Shown in pieces: positions 33,716 through 46,524 of a stretch of DNA of 64,000 nt. How positions within the stretch are numbered: position 1 is the first letter of the stretch; every line of letters begins with the position of its first letter. The notes beneath the pieces were generated by a model. That model saw nothing but the letters and a program-made list of their open reading frames with translations, was not told the origin of the DNA and searched no databases. Origin of the DNA: Eonycteris spelaea (Eukaryota; Chordata; Mammalia; Chiroptera; Pteropodidae); contig PUFA01000003.1 of the NCBI GenBank assembly GCA_003508835.1, positions 20,903,501 through 20,967,500 of the forward strand, in the 5' to 3' direction. Both the position numbers and the translations under genes were made by a program.

Positions 33716-36700
33716 ATCGTATTTACTATAAAATTGAGGGGAAAAAATAAAAAAGAAACCTAGTAATCATCATTTCCACCAGTACTAGTCTATATAAAAC
33801 ATTTCTCAGAAAAGATTATTTGTAGCGAATTTATAGGGGGTAGAATATGCTTTTTGGCATAGACCCTTGTTCCTGATGCTGCCCTGGAGGTATCTGAAAG
33901 TGGAGAGTTGGCTGGAGCAGTCCACAGTGGTAGGGAAAGGGCAGCAGTGAGATGCAGGCTTCACTTTCACCTGTGGAATAAAAGGCATGTGGCATCTCCC
34001 ACAGGTCGAGGAAGGTGCTTCCTTCTTCATCCCAAGTTCTTGAGTTATAGCAGGCCTACGCTCAGAGAAGAGGGAAGCACTGGCTTGCTCTAGATCAGAC
34101 TGGACTTTTTAATTCCTGCTCATGAAATGATTTCACTATCTGAAAGTGACAGGAGAGCTAGGGGCTCTGCCTGGGTCGTGGCCGAGGGCAGAGAATGGAG
34201 AGCAGATGAAGCAAGCTCGAAGGCAGTGGTGGGGGAACAAGATCAAGCTGCTTCATCTTCGTACTCCACCTAGTCCATCCTGTTTAATAATCATGCCCAC
34301 AGGCGTTGATCAAGATTGGGAAAAAATACATCAAACCGTTACTGAAATCATCTCTGAGTGGTGAGAGTATAGGTGTTTTTAAATACCTCCTTTATATTTT
34401 TCTGTATTTTAAAAATATTCCAAAATAAACAGCAAACGAGAAAGAGTACAGGAAATGGCTCAAGAGAAGAGAGAAGGACGAAGATCAAAATTTTAAAAGG
34501 GAGGCGAGTTGTTTCCTACTTAGTCTAATGAGCCACACATTATATCTGCATTTCTGTTGAAATGCCTTGAAATCTCTCCTTTTCATTTTCATGCCACCAC
34601 ACTACTGCCGACTCTCCCTCTCCCGCCTTTAGAAGACTGAAGTGACCTCATAATTGATGCATTTTCTTCCTAAGAACCACCACACCCCCGGCAAGATAGT
34701 TGTCCCCAAACCTTTCATCACTTCCCGATTGTTCCAAACAACCCCCGGTTCAACCAGGCCAGTTTCTTCACAGTCTCTTAAAAGGACTAAGCTTAACCCG
34801 ACTTCCTAATTTTTAACATCCAAAGTGACCTTTCGATCTTTTCAGATTATAACCATTTCTTGGAGTACACCTTGGTTCCCACCCCTTCACTCATTTCAGA
34901 CAGCAAGAGGCTCTTGGTTTGGGAGTCGGTTTGCATGCCAGAGTTCTCTACTTTTTCATACATGTAAACTGAATAAAGACTTGTAAAGTCCACAACTGAT
35001 GGGATCATGCAGTGTACTTTTGTGTGTATATCCTATGTCATATACTACATTGTTTAGCACATAATAGTCTCAGAAAATATTATTGAATCTAAGTAGTTAT
35101 CTCAAAAGTATTCAATCTGTTAATTCATTAGTGGTACTGAAAATGGCCCATTGGTTCCTTTCCCGAATCTGGTAAACTTTCTAAATCATCTTTTCTCTCT
35201 TTTCACTTATGGTATGTGGTCATGTCAAAGTAATTTGACATCATAATATCTAAAGCGTAGTATAAGAGAGTGGACTTAGATAAAAGAAAACCACCCTTAT
35301 TTAAATCCATTCATATGTGCGATGAAAAGAAACACTTTCATAGTACTTTTGTCATTTAAAAATAACTTTTTTGAGCTCTGAACAAGTTATTAAAAATAAA
35401 GAAAACTTTCCCCTTTCCCCTACTCTACTACCTAGGAAAACTTTTTTTTTCCTTGATATTTCTGAATAGATCCTAGAAAGTAAAATAGGGCTCATACTTG
35501 TTTTCACCACACTTTTTTTTTATTTGTGAGTAAATTTACCCTGACTCTACACAAGCCAAGAATTAAAGTGCAAATAAGAGAGAGAGATTGGACATAGACA
35601 AAGGTCAAGCATTCTCTCAAGTCTACAAAAGGGCCAGGTCCAATGGGATTGACAAACACTAAATATTTCTGAGCTGTGTATTTCAGAAGGCTGTGATATA
35701 ATGTATTAAATTTGATTTGACCTCATTAACAACCACAGTTCTGATTGAAATGCTGACTAGGTTCAGATTAAAAAAAAATTTTTTTTAACTTCTTAGAGTT
35801 ATTTTTTTTTTAACTCATTTGACCTCACATAGAAGCCTGCCTATGTGTCCTCCTTGGTCCCCAGTCCCTCTCTTGTCATCTGCAGCCGTAATGTAGTGTA
35901 AACCAGCCTTGACTGCTGGGTTGAAGCTCAGGAGAGCAGTCCAGTCTCTGGAAAAGCCTAAAACCTGAAGTCAGCTGGCTCTTCCAGCCCCAACCCTTCT
36001 GAACGCTCCTCCCTCGAAACCTGGTTTCACCTGCCAGAGCCACACCCTTTCCCCTCTCCATTCCTTTCTTAAAAATAAAACCCTAGGCTTTGAGTTTCCT
36101 ACCGTTGAGTTGACAGGCTTGGAAGGTGAGAGTGGCTGTTGCTGCTGATGGCGGAGGCAGAGGTTTGCTCGGGCCTGGAACTCAGACACTCATTTTCCCA
36201 TAAACGCCATAGAAACCATAATGCACTGTTAGGTAGGTTCTAACGTACGTTTTAGAACTCCAGATGAGGTGTGTGATTCCAATGGACTTTTGTGGGTTTC
36301 CTGGTTACCACACCTATTCACTTTAAGCTGTTTCCTTAGGAAAATGGTCTGAGTTCTAAACAACTGACCATAAATTTGTTAGAAGGCATCCCAGGGGCAT
36401 ATTAGGCCTAAACTGCTTGTTTGCCATGAATCCAGACAGGTATGGCCTTTGAGGCCACTTGGACAACTCTACCCAAACGCCAGCCTGTCTGCTGAGCTGT
36501 TAGAAAAAACCAGAGACCCTGGTAGAGTGAGCACCCGAGAGGGAAATAACAGACCTGAGCAGGGAGAGGGTGCTCATGAACTTGGTGCAAGGACCATGGG
36601 CAGGGCAGGAAGGGCAGAAGGCTCAGGGATGGAGGGGTGAAGTTTTCCAGAAGGTCTTTGGGCCCAACTAGAGACTTTAACAATGTTATATTGTTAAGGT

Positions 36701-36839
36701 AGTTTCTATAGACTTGTACCAGACTTGTTGGCAGGAAGTTTGCAAAGGAAAGCAAGTGGAGTAAAAACTGTATCTTTCGAGTTCTCTATGCAATGGAGTC
36801 CAGGGGTAGTGTTATCTTGTGGCCTAGAAATAGAGTACA

Positions 36840-36841
<2 letters not shown>
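33716..36841. other. Nothing firmly recognised
   Basis: Unique-looking DNA with scattered simple A/T runs (for example 35768-35787). A possible old-repeat trace lies at 34300-34430. No gene seen. Confidence 0.4.
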
Positions 36842-36897
<56 letters not shown>

Positions 36898-36975
36898 CAG
36901 AGAGACAGAGAGACAGAGAGACAGAGAGACAGACAGAGAGAGAGAAACAGAGAGACAGAGAGACACACACACAGA
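36842..36975. repeat. Compound microsatellite (GT)n(GA)n(GACA)n
   Basis: About 36 bases of alternating GT are followed by GA units, then GAGACA-type units, then ACAC. Both strands give spurious low-complexity open frames. Confidence 0.95.
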
Positions 36976-37728
36976 GAAATTCAGCTGTTCAGTTGGAACA
37001 AAATAAATATGTAGCTATAGCCTTGGCCACAACTGATGATAATGGGATGTGTGACAGTAGCAGTGGCAGGGAAAGGGATAACTATTATGAAATGATCAAA
37101 GAACTGGAAGCCACTGTAAAGTAGGAGAAAGAATGATCATAGCCGTTAATGAATGTGTGTGTGGAGTCCTATAGGATCAGAAAGAGGTTCAGGGGAACTG
37201 GGATCCAGAGATTGCAATGGAGGGGTCTGATCTGGATTTAGCAAATAATGATTGTTTTTGTCACTCTTTTTATTGTGTCCTGGGGAAACTTGGCTCCTTT
37301 TATACATCCCTTGGTGTATAATGTTAACATGCATAATAATATAGCAGCATGTATAATAAAGTAGCCCTGAATAAATGTTACTGACAGCCTAAGCAAAATA
37401 AAGTTAGAGCAAAACTGAAAAAAAAAAAAACAAAAAAACAAGGTTTAGACAAAAGGTAAAGTATCATGCGCGCTGTAACACTGAAGACACTCTGATAAGG
37501 TTTGGAAGCAGATCTTAGCCTTCGTGTTTATTATTATCACTGTTAAGGGTGCCTATTCAGTCTTTGCCTTCAGAGGAACTCAATAGAATTAAAAAAGAAA
37601 AGACAGGCTTTACTGTGATAGTTTAAAGTTTGTGTGTGGTGTTTATAAGCAGTCTGTAGGGCTCTTAGGCTTCTGTCCTGGGAGTATGGTTGGTAATCAT
37701 GTGGGGGGTCAGTTGCTGGCAAATCTCA

Positions 37729-37768
37729 GTGGTGGTGTGGTGGTGGTGGTGGTGGTGGTGGTGGTGGG
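37729..37768. repeat. (GGT)n microsatellite
   Basis: About 12 uninterrupted GGT units. The GG dinucleotide spacing allows two-tetrad G-quadruplex formation. Its poly-Val frame is not a gene. Confidence 0.9.
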
Positions 37769-38585
37769 CAGTGGTGGCCGTGATAGCGGTGGGCAAGAAG
37801 GAAGTTTCCATGGGAGGCATAGTGTTCTAGTCATTGACTCCTGTAGCCAGAAGGAGCTCTCCTAGGCATTGCAGGTGGAGCATGGCTGCAGAAATTGGCA
37901 CCGCTCTCAAAAAATTCAGGCTACATGTTACACTTTGGCACATGAGTTTGGGCGGAGATGGAAGACTGCCTTGCTCTAGTCTACGGAATAGGCAAAAATG
38001 TATGCAACCAAAGTACTTCATAAATGTCAAATTATCTTACTCATGTCAAGTTCCTGTTAATTATCCTTTGATTTAACAAACTCCTATGATGTACCTAGAT
38101 CATGGTCAGCCCTCTAGAGGTACTGGAGATGATCTCCAGTTTCTGTGCCTTTATAACTATAATTCCTCAAGAGCAAGGATTTAGACTATCTCATTCTTTT
38201 TTTTTTTTTTTTTTAAATTCCTTGGGGCCTCTTTTCTGGAATTTGAACATGGTAGTGGAAAGCGTCACTCTCTTCTATCTTAGATTCAAAGACTGTTGGC
38301 AGAAACGTACCTTGCCCCTTCGTGTATTCTGAGAGAATGAGCCCTCAGTGCAGACGGAAGCCAGGTGGAGAAGGGAGAGCATGAAAGGGAAAGAGACACA
38401 AGGGAGGACAGAAAGAAAGTCCTGATGATCTAGAGCTTAGCTGTGAAGTCTTCGCCACCCCCACCTTCTCATCATCTGACCTTATGAACCTGTGAGGGCA
38501 CCCCAGGTAGTTTGACATGGGTTTCCATGACTCGCACCTGAAGAGTCTTGATTTACACCATGTTCGACACTGTACCATCGTCTTC
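37769..38585. other. Nothing recognised
   Basis: No gene or repeat family identified, apart from a T-run at 38198-38214. Confidence 0.4.
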
Positions 38586-38589
38586 CTTT

Positions 38590-41090
38590 CCTAAAGTTGC
38601 ATACCTTCCTGTATCCTGGTTAATGGTTCTGCTCACCACCTTGTCCCCTCAGGCTGGAACCCTGAGAGTCATGCTAGAATCTTTCTCATCACCCTTGCCA
38701 GTCCGTGATAATCACCTAGTCCTCATGATATTGCCCGAAATATTCCTTGACCCCATTTCTGTCTCCCTATTCTTGTCACCATTACCTCAGTGCAGGCCCT
38801 CATGAACTCTTGCCTGGGGTTTTGCAATGGCCTTCTACCTGGGTTCCTTCCTGTTTCATCTTTATTAAATCCATTCTTCACGTAGCAAATATAGTAAGAT
38901 ATCTAAAATGCAAACCTGACTTTATCAGTACAATGCCTATGTTTCCTGTGACTCAGTCTTACCCTCTCCCGTTTCTCACTTTCATTTTACACTGCATTGA
39001 TCAACAGAGAGCTTATTATTTCACACACAAACCAAGTCCAGGCTCTCGTGTCGGTAGCTATGACAGCTTTCATACTTAGAAAGGGAGGTCGTCTGTTTTA
39101 TTGACTTACTCTTCAACATTCTTCAGTACTTTATTTCCTATAAGATGAGGCCTCCCTACCTTTTACCATGCCCTCTTCCCCCAACTATATAAGAATCATT
39201 GCTTCAGCCAGAGTGTTCTACAATACAGTTACCTATGATTGTCTTTTCCTCCTCTGGTTGTTTCTTTACTCAGATCTTTCTGCCTGCAGAGCTCTTCACT
39301 TCTTTTCTGCCCACCCCATTGTACCTACCCTCAAGGCATTCCACCCCAAGGTGATTATTGCTTTTCCAGTATCTAAATTCTTATCATATTGCGAAAGCCT
39401 TCCTGGGAAAAAAGAACAAGGCTGGAGGCATCACCCTGAGCAACTTCAAATTATACTACAAAGCGACAATAATCAAAATGACATGGTATTGGCAGAAAAA
39501 CAGACACACAGACCAGTGGAACAGAATTGAGAGTCCAGAAGTAAACCCATGTTTATATGGCAAATAATTTCTACAAAAGAGTCAAAAACATACAGTGGAG
39601 AAAGGAAAGCCTCTTCAATAAATGGTGTTGGAAAACTGGAAAGCCACCTGCAAAAGAATGAAACTAGACTGTTGTCTATCACCACATACCAAAATTAACT
39701 CAAGATGATTAAGGACCTGAATATAAGACCTGAAACAATAAATACAAGAAGAAAACATAGGAACTAAACTCATGGACCTTGGACTTAAAGAGGATTTTAT
39801 GAATTTGACTTCAAAGGCAAGGGAAGTAAAACAAAAATAAATGAATGGGACTACATCAAACTAAAAAGCTCTTCACAGCAAAAGAAACCATCAAAAGGTA
39901 AAGAGACAACCATCTGAATGGGAAAATATATTTGCAAGCAACGCCTCTGTAAGGGCTAATATCCAAAATACAAAGAACTATACAACTCAATAACAACAAC
40001 AAAAACCAAATGATCAATTAAAAAATGGGCAGAGGACCTGAACAGATATTTCTCCCAAGAAGGCATACAATGGCCAACAAACATATGAAAGATGCTGAAC
40101 ATCTCTAGCTATTAGGGAAAATGAAATCAAAACCACAATGAGATACATCTTCACCTGTTAGAATAGCTATAATCAATAGGACAATAATAACAAATGTTGG
40201 AGGAGGGTGCGGAGAAAAAGGAACCCTCATACACTGCTGGTAGGACTGCAAATTGGTACAGCCACTATGGAAAACAGTATGGGGTTCCTCAAAAAACTAA
40301 GAATTGATCTACCATATGATCCAGCAATCCCTCTACTGGGTATTTACCCCAAAGACTTGAAAACATATCCAAAAGATATTTGCACACTGATGTTCATAGC
40401 AGCATTATTACAGTGACCAGGACATGGAAGCAACTAAAGTGTCCTACAATAGATGACTGGCTAAAGAAGCTGTGGTACATATATATACAATGGAATATTA
40501 CTCAGCCATAAGAAGAGATGAAATACTGCCACTTGCTACAACATGGATGGACCTTGAGCTAATCATGCTAAGTGAAATAAGCCAGACAGAAAAAGTTGAA
40601 AATCACATGATATCACTTATTGTGGGATATAAACCAAAAAGCAACAAATGAATGGGACAAATAAACAGGAACTCATGGTCATGGACAATAGACTAGTGGC
40701 TACCAGAGGTGGGGAGAGGGGGAGGAGGGAAGTAGATGGAGTAAAGGGGGTCAAATATATGGTGACAGAAAGAAATCTAACTATGGGAGGTGAACACACA
40801 GTGTAAACATATATATGACTTCCTGTTAAAGTATACAGCTGAAACTTAATGGATTTCGTTTACCAATGTCACCATAAAAATAAATAAATTAATTTTAAAA
40901 AATATTATCATTTGCACAACTCTTTTTTCAATCACTTATATATGTATTGCTTTGTACTGATATTTGACTCATCATTATGCCCTACCTCTGCCATAAGCTC
41001 CAGGCTCTGTGAGGACACAGACCATGCCTCGAGTTTCTGAGTGTGCCTAGCATGTTGTCCTGTATGTATGATGGGTACTTAGTGGATGTT
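38590..41090 (+). repeat. L2 LINE, split by an L1 insertion
   Basis: L2 text runs from about 38590 ('ggccctcatgaactcttgcc', 'ttttgcaatggccttctacc') to 39392. It resumes at 40916 with the L2 3' end ('cataagctccaggctctgtg', 'gtgcctagcatgttgtcctg', 'gatgggtacttagtggatgt'). The two halves are collinear with one L2. Confidence 0.7.
39393..40904 (+). mobile_element. 5'-truncated L1 with complete 3' end, inserted into L2
   Basis: About 1.5 kb of L1. It starts late in ORF2 ([33 protein letters not shown] near 39420-39560), passes through the ORF2 C-terminus and 3' UTR, and ends 'ccaatgtcaccataaaaata' in an A-rich tail. The reading frame is broken by stops. The flanks ttatcatattgc (39381-39392) and ttatcatttgc (40905-40915) look like an imperfect target-site duplication. 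The 3' end matches the bat-type L1 ends elsewhere in the window. Confidence 0.85.
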
Positions 41091-41099
41091 TGTGGGTTT

Positions 41100-41785
41100 T
41101 CTACTGCATCCATTCTCTTCTCTTGAGTCATGGTAGCCTCACGTTTTGGTAAGTTTTTAATAAATGAGTTCAGAGAAGACAAGACCAATAAATTTTAACT
41201 TCCAAATGTAAAAGTTAAGGTAAAATTCCTCTGTTCTCACAAAGGGATAATCACTTTTGTGAGGTTCATAGCAAGTCTTAAGTTCAATTGAGCAGGAGCC
41301 TATAACTTTTGTGTTAATGAAAATTATAATGACTAAGGACATTTACAATGCTGTGGAAATCATGAATATTATAATTCATGCATCTGTAAAGTTGTCATTT
41401 CAAGACTCATGAAAGAAACAAACTCAGGACAAAGAACAGGAAAACATTAGAACCAGATTTCTGGTCACAGGAAAGAAGTTACTTTCAGATAGCCAAAGAC
41501 TATAATTTTTAATTCTCTTTACATATATTCCTATTTATTTCTGAGTGTTTTACCTTGAATTGGAGCTAATGAACATAGAAATTCTTCTGGCATTTCTATT
41601 TTATTTTTCTGCTTCCAATATTTCTTATCTGTTTTCATAATCTCTTATGATCACAGTGAGAATTTTAGTCAGCACCCTGATCATCTTGGCATATAAGTCA
41701 TTTTTCCTCTAAAGATCTTAGACATAGGTTACATATCAGTTATCTTTCCATCGAATTTAGTATTCTTTTCATTGTAAATGACGTT
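41100..41785. other. Nothing recognised
   Basis: AT-rich, no gene or repeat family identified. Confidence 0.4.
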
Positions 41786-41789
41786 TGTA

Positions 41790-42210
41790 CTTACTTGGCT
41801 TATTCAAAAAAGGAATTTATTGGCTCATCGAAGTTAAAAATCTAAGTCTGGATCAAGCTTTAGGCACAGCTGGAATTAGAGCTATAAAAGATGTCATAAA
41901 TATTTTGTTTCCACCATCTTTTTCTTTTGCCAAGTGTTGCCTTTTGTTCTAGATTCCATGGAGTAGCAAGATGGTAGCAACAGCTTCAGGCCCTGTGTCT
42001 CCTGAAGTTTCAAGACAAGAAAGAGTGACACTGTCTTTCCTAGAAGTCCTAGTCAGAGATCTCATTGGCTCTCAGTGGTTTTGTGTCCACCCTGAACCCA
42101 ATCACCATGACCATGATTTACTTCAACCTGATGGGAGATATGATAGACATCCCTGGCCTCACCAGAATCGAATGGACCTAAAGTGTGGGTGAACTGGTAC
42201 CGATATTTCA
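41790..42210 (+). repeat. Unassigned ancient interspersed repeat
   Basis: 'aaggaatttattggctcatc', 'tttaggcacagctggaatta' and 'gaacccaatcaccatgacca' match a common mammalian repeat layout whose name I cannot give with confidence. The 73-codon open frame at 41971 is incidental. Confidence 0.45.
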
Positions 42211-43077
42211 GAAATCCACTTATTGAACTCTGAGGAGCAATTCAATTTGTTGACCAAGTCCTCTTTTGATAATGTATTTCCTTGCCTTTTGTGATGCTTC
42301 AGATTCTTGGCCCTTCTTTTATCTGGTCCTTATCTCCTTTTTTCTGATCATTAAGTGTTCAAGTCTCTCGAGGCTAGATCCTGGGCATTCTTCTAACTGG
42401 CCTCCCTTCTATGTGATTTCATTCGTACACAGTGCTTTAGTGATCATCTAACAAAACAAGGATTTGAAATTGACTCTGCAACCCAGAGGAAACTCTGCAT
42501 TCTATATTCTATCTCCAACTGTCCACTGACTTTTCTGTTTGGTTCTCTTAAAGTCACTTCAAGTCACCCCAGATACACCTGTTCTGAGAACAGTACTTTC
42601 TGTCACGATGAATTGAACCACTAACTATTCAGTTCAGCAAGTCAGATATCTAAGCTCTACCTCCAAAATGGCCCTCACCCTCACTCCTCGTTGCTTAGCT
42701 ATGTCACCAAGTTCTACAAAGTTTACTTCCTTGATCTCTCTCAAATTTTTCCACTCCTCTCTACCTTTGCAGCCTCCTCCTTAATGCCAGCCATTATCTT
42801 CGGTTGTCTAATTACTATATAACTTCTCAACTCATTTTCAATGTGTTCCTGCCTTCTTTCAATCTGTTTTATTTTGTAGCTAGAGTACATTTTCTTTTTT
42901 TCCAAAAATGCAAATTCTGTGACACCACTGGTCTTAGAATACAGAATACAATCTCTTCCATGGTCTACAGAACTTCGCTGTCCGGGTTCTTTCCTAGCTT
43001 GTCCTCACCGTAACACTCCATATCCCCCTTTCTCTCTTGTCCTTTACCATAGGGGCCTCCTTTCACTTTATTGACAC

Positions 43078-43482
43078 TGTGGTAGACATCATAATGTCCC
43101 CCTCCCCGCAAAGATGTCCACGTCCTAATTGTCAAAACTTCTGAATGTTATCTTACATGACTAGAGGGACTTTGCCGATGTGATTCAGTTAGGGATCTTG
43201 AGAAGGGAAGATTTTTTTGGACTATCTAGGTAATCCAATATAATCACAGGAGTCCTTATAAGAGTGATGTGAGGAGGGGCCTTCGAGTTAAGGAATGCAG
43301 GCAGCCTTTAGTAGCTGGAAAAGGCAAGAAAGCAGATCCTCCCTTAGAGCTTCCAGAAGGAACACAGCCTTATCAACACCTCAATTTTAGGGCTTCAGAA
43401 ATACAAGATAATAAATTTGTTTTGTTTTAAGTCACTAAATTTGTGATAATCTGTCATATAGCACCAATAGCAAACTAAGACA
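43078..43482 (+). mobile_element. Solo LTR of MLT1A type (ERVL-MaLR)
   Basis: Clear MLT1 order from 'tgtggtagacatcataatgt' through 'gatgtccacgtcctaat', 'ggactttgccgatgtgattc', 'aatcacaggagtccttataa', 'agctggaaaaggcaagaaag', 'agataataaatttgttttgt' to the terminal 'caaactaagaca'. It begins TG and ends CA. The five-base flanks gacac (43073-43077) and tacac (43483-43487) fit a mutated target duplication. Non-coding, with no internal retroviral sequence. Confidence 0.85.
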
Positions 43483-43499
43483 TACACCATTGAGCTGAA

Positions 43500-44010
43500 T
43501 TCAGTGTGTTTGTCCAGATTTATTCCTTGCCTTCTTTGTGCTGCTCTGTGCCCAAAGCTGACCTCTATGTTCTGCATCACTGAGTTCTCTTACCTTCTAG
43601 TGCTGGTTGGGTGTGGCCAATGGGAGGTACACACAGGAAATTGGAGGGCAGAGGAAAGTGAACCTGGGCTATTTATTTCCTCTATTACTATCCTGTTGGA
43701 TCTCTGTTGGCTGTTGCACCCCTTCAACTGAAGACCACAGCTCTTGTCAGATGATTCTGCTACACCAGCTACCTGTTCCAAGTTCTAATAAGTGCTTTAT
43801 TCCCCTGCCCTGTTTAAGCTGGGGTGTAGTGGTAGTAGTGGTGGTAGTTAACTGCTCCCTGCTGTTACTAGCCTAGGGCACTGCACTGGTCTCTGCTAAT
43901 TTCTCCATACCCTGGCCTCATCTGGTTAAATAGTCTATTTATTAAACACTCCTAAGATTACCCAGCTGGAAAGGGACATCTGCTTTCCCACAGGATGCTG
44001 ACTAATACAG
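43500..44010 (+). repeat. Ancient LTR-like repeat, subfamily not assigned
   Basis: 'tgctggttgggtgtggccaa', 'gggaggtacacacaggaaat', 'ttaactgctccctgctgtta' and the terminal 'gatgctgactaatacag' recur in old mammalian LTR-type repeats. It sits between the two L2 halves. Confidence 0.5.
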
Positions 44011-44264
44011 ACCTCATTAATTTCCCCTCTGCCTCAGTGCCTTGTTACATGCTGGTGCTTTTGCCAGGAAAACCCCTTTTCCAATTTGTGCTCTCTTCCT
44101 CTATTAATCCTCAGATTCTTAAATAGCACTTCCTCAAGTAAGTCTTTCCTTCTCCCAAAGTCAAGTATTGTACAACCTCAGAATACTTTGCAGCTATACT
44201 CCATATCACATTACAATTATAGCTTCATAGTTTTTATGAGTTTATTTGATTATTGTTCATCATT

Positions 44265-44410
44265 CCATCTAGAGCTGCATTATCCTATATGGCAGCCACT
44301 AGCCACATATGGTTGTTGGACACTTAGAATGTGGTAAACTTAACCAACTAATTCAATGTTAAATTTTATTTAATTTCAATTAATTTAAATTTAAGAACTA
44401 ATAACATTAG
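44265..44410 (+). repeat. Ancient repeat fragment ('ggcagccactagccacat' family)
   Basis: 'agctgcattatcctatatgg', 'cagccactagccacatatgg' and AT-rich 'atttaatttcaattaattta' belong to a known mammalian interspersed repeat with self-complementary ends, probably a DNA transposon. I am not certain of its name. Confidence 0.5.
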
Positions 44411-44769
44411 CAGAAAGCTTTTAAGTATGTTTGGAACAGCTTGGACATGTGACTCTTATCAACTGTACAATTTATGAAATCAAAATACAGATAAAATATT
44501 TCTGATGAAAATTTAGTGTCTGAAAAGAAATGGGCTATAAGTATAAAATATACACTAGATTTCAAAGACCATACAAAAAATTTTAAAGTATGTCATTAAT
44601 AATTTTAAAATATTGGTTACACGTTGAAGTGATGTTTTAGAGCTATTGACTTAGATAAAGTATAGTATTAGAATCAGTTGCACCTCTTTCTTTTTATCTT
44701 TTATAACCATGGCTACTAGAATTACATAGGTGGCTCACATTGCTGACTTTCTTGGTAAGTTCTTCAATA

Positions 44770-44880
44770 CAGAGAACAAGGCTCAAGAGGGCAGTTTTTT
44801 CATCCTTGTGTTTCTCAGCACACTGATTGATGCTTCTTAGTAGAGCCTCTACAGATATTTAATACATGAGTGAATGAATG
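44770..44880 (+). repeat. L2 LINE 3' end fragment
   Basis: 'aagaggg..cagcacactg', 'agatatttaatacatgagtg', 'aatgaatgg' match the 'cagtaaatatttgttgaatg' ending of L2. Confidence 0.5.
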
Positions 44881-46320
44881 GAAAAGCATGTACTCCCACA
44901 TTGCAGAGCAGCCTCAGGAACTCGTCACCTAGAGTATCAGATTTCTACTCTGCATCACTGTATATCTTGAGTCAAAGTTTGAGGGGCAACAGTAATAAAA
45001 CAAATTTAACAAGGTTCCAGTATGTTTCTGTCTCCTGGAAGTTAAGATGCCTATAGCCTGGTAGGTATAGTAGCGAGGTATCTTAGCAACAAAAAACTGG
45101 GCCTTATCTGGTGATGGAGTAGGGTGTGTGCTGGTGGCAGTGCACTCTGCTGTACTTGGCAAGAAGCAGGCTTCTAGGTGGTTTTGAGAGAAGAAGGTGA
45201 GAGGCAGCTGTGCCAAAAAGTCTCCTGGCACTCATGTGTAAGAATAAACCAGGGCTGCTCCCTGCCACCAATGCTCCCTTCCCTACAATGCCCATGTTTC
45301 CTTTTTGTGATTCTGCCCTCCTTTCCCCAACAAGGTCATTCTGGGCATCTTACTCTGGTTTCACCCCGCCTAATCCCACAGGGTATCCCACCCAAGTCCC
45401 TGCATCCAATTGGAGACGCTTATTTTTGTAGACTGTAGACCCCTGCTTCCCAACGTGGACCCTTCAAAAGACAGCTTGGTTGGAGTGACAAATAGACCAT
45501 TTGATTTTTGTTGGAAGGAAGACAAACCATCTTAATAAGACCTCTGCATTGCAGGTCACACACCTCCATCTTTTCGGCCTCAAATATCTCTTTCAACTTG
45601 CAAAATGGCATCCTCCTAGGGAATTTATCTCTCGTTCTCCATTGACCTTCTCTTTGAAAAGAAATGCATATAGACACAGGCAAGGCAAGGCCTTCATGTC
45701 TCTATGATTAAGGTCCTTCGAATGTTCACTCTGCCTGTCTGGCTAGTAATGTTGTAAGGTCTGAGTCATGGGAAGGCTCATAGGGGGACTTCCTTTGCTG
45801 GCCCTGCCCTGCCACTCTGCCTATCTCTGCGCTTTCCACAGATCTCACACAAGCTAAATCCAGGCGCCTATTTTCATTCATTCCATCTTTACACTTTTTT
45901 AGAGCAATGACCCACTTAAATGAAAGGGAAACACAAATCCCCAAGGAAATTTGCTGACAGCTGTTTCCTTGGTAGAATTAGGTTGGGCATGTGTCTGAGA
46001 GAAGCTTATGAGCTCTAAGATTCATTTTGGCTTGGGGCAGAGGTGGAGAAAAAGAGACAGAAGATTTTTAAAAAGTGTCAGATGACAAGTGTTCCTGGGG
46101 AAGTTATTGGAGGCTGATGATAGAGGGTTGGGTAAAAAGTCGTTTCTCAAGGGCAGAACCTAAGCTGATATTTCAATATTCTGTTTCGTCTCCTCTCTCA
46201 GGGTCCTGTTTAGAAGCTCTATTCCTAAGGTAATAGGTCTAACATTAAGGTCTAGATGGAGCAGAGAAAGCCAAACCATTTTTAGAGATAAAGCACACTT
46301 GTGGCAGGCAGTAAATGACA
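44881..46320. other. Nothing recognised
   Basis: No gene or repeat family identified. Short overlapping frames around 45100-45700 show no conserved domain. Confidence 0.4.
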
Positions 46321-46324
46321 GTAT

Positions 46325-46520
46325 GGTTTGGAAGATAGTTTAAGGACAAAAGATGACAGGTACGGCTTCAAACCAAGAGCCTGGAAAGTAGAATTTTTTC
46401 TTGAATTTTCCAGGAACTGTCTGTGTACTTTAAGCAAGTCATTTTGACCTCTGTAAGCCTCATGTATCTGCAGGATGTGTGGTTTAGATTAGATGATGGC
46501 TAAGATGCCTTTTAGCTTTT
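46325..46520 (+). repeat. MIR SINE fragment
   Basis: 'ctgtgtactttaagcaagtc', 'attttgacctctgtaagcct' and 'catgtatctgcagga' follow the MIR 'gaccttgggcaagt..ctctgtgcctcag' order. Confidence 0.5.
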
Positions 46521-46524
46521 AAAT

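Larger units (their letters stand above)
42270..44260 (+). repeat. L2 LINE, split by LTR-type insertions
   Basis: L2 text at 42270-43077 ('gcattctatattctatctcc', 'accatgagg..cctttcactttattgac') resumes at about 44010 with the later L2 block ('ctgcctcagtgccttgttac', 'tgctggtgcttttgcc', 'acttcctcaagtaagtcttt'). Elements at 43078 and about 43500 separate the halves. Confidence 0.6.

Noticed and set aside
36706..37124. Repetitive proteins on both strands around 36.85 kb
   Set aside because: Translations of the compound GT/GA/GACA microsatellite.
45100..45710. Cluster of 60-100-codon frames on both strands as a possible gene
   Set aside because: No shared frame, domain, splice logic or CpG context; the density fits chance in moderate-GC DNA.
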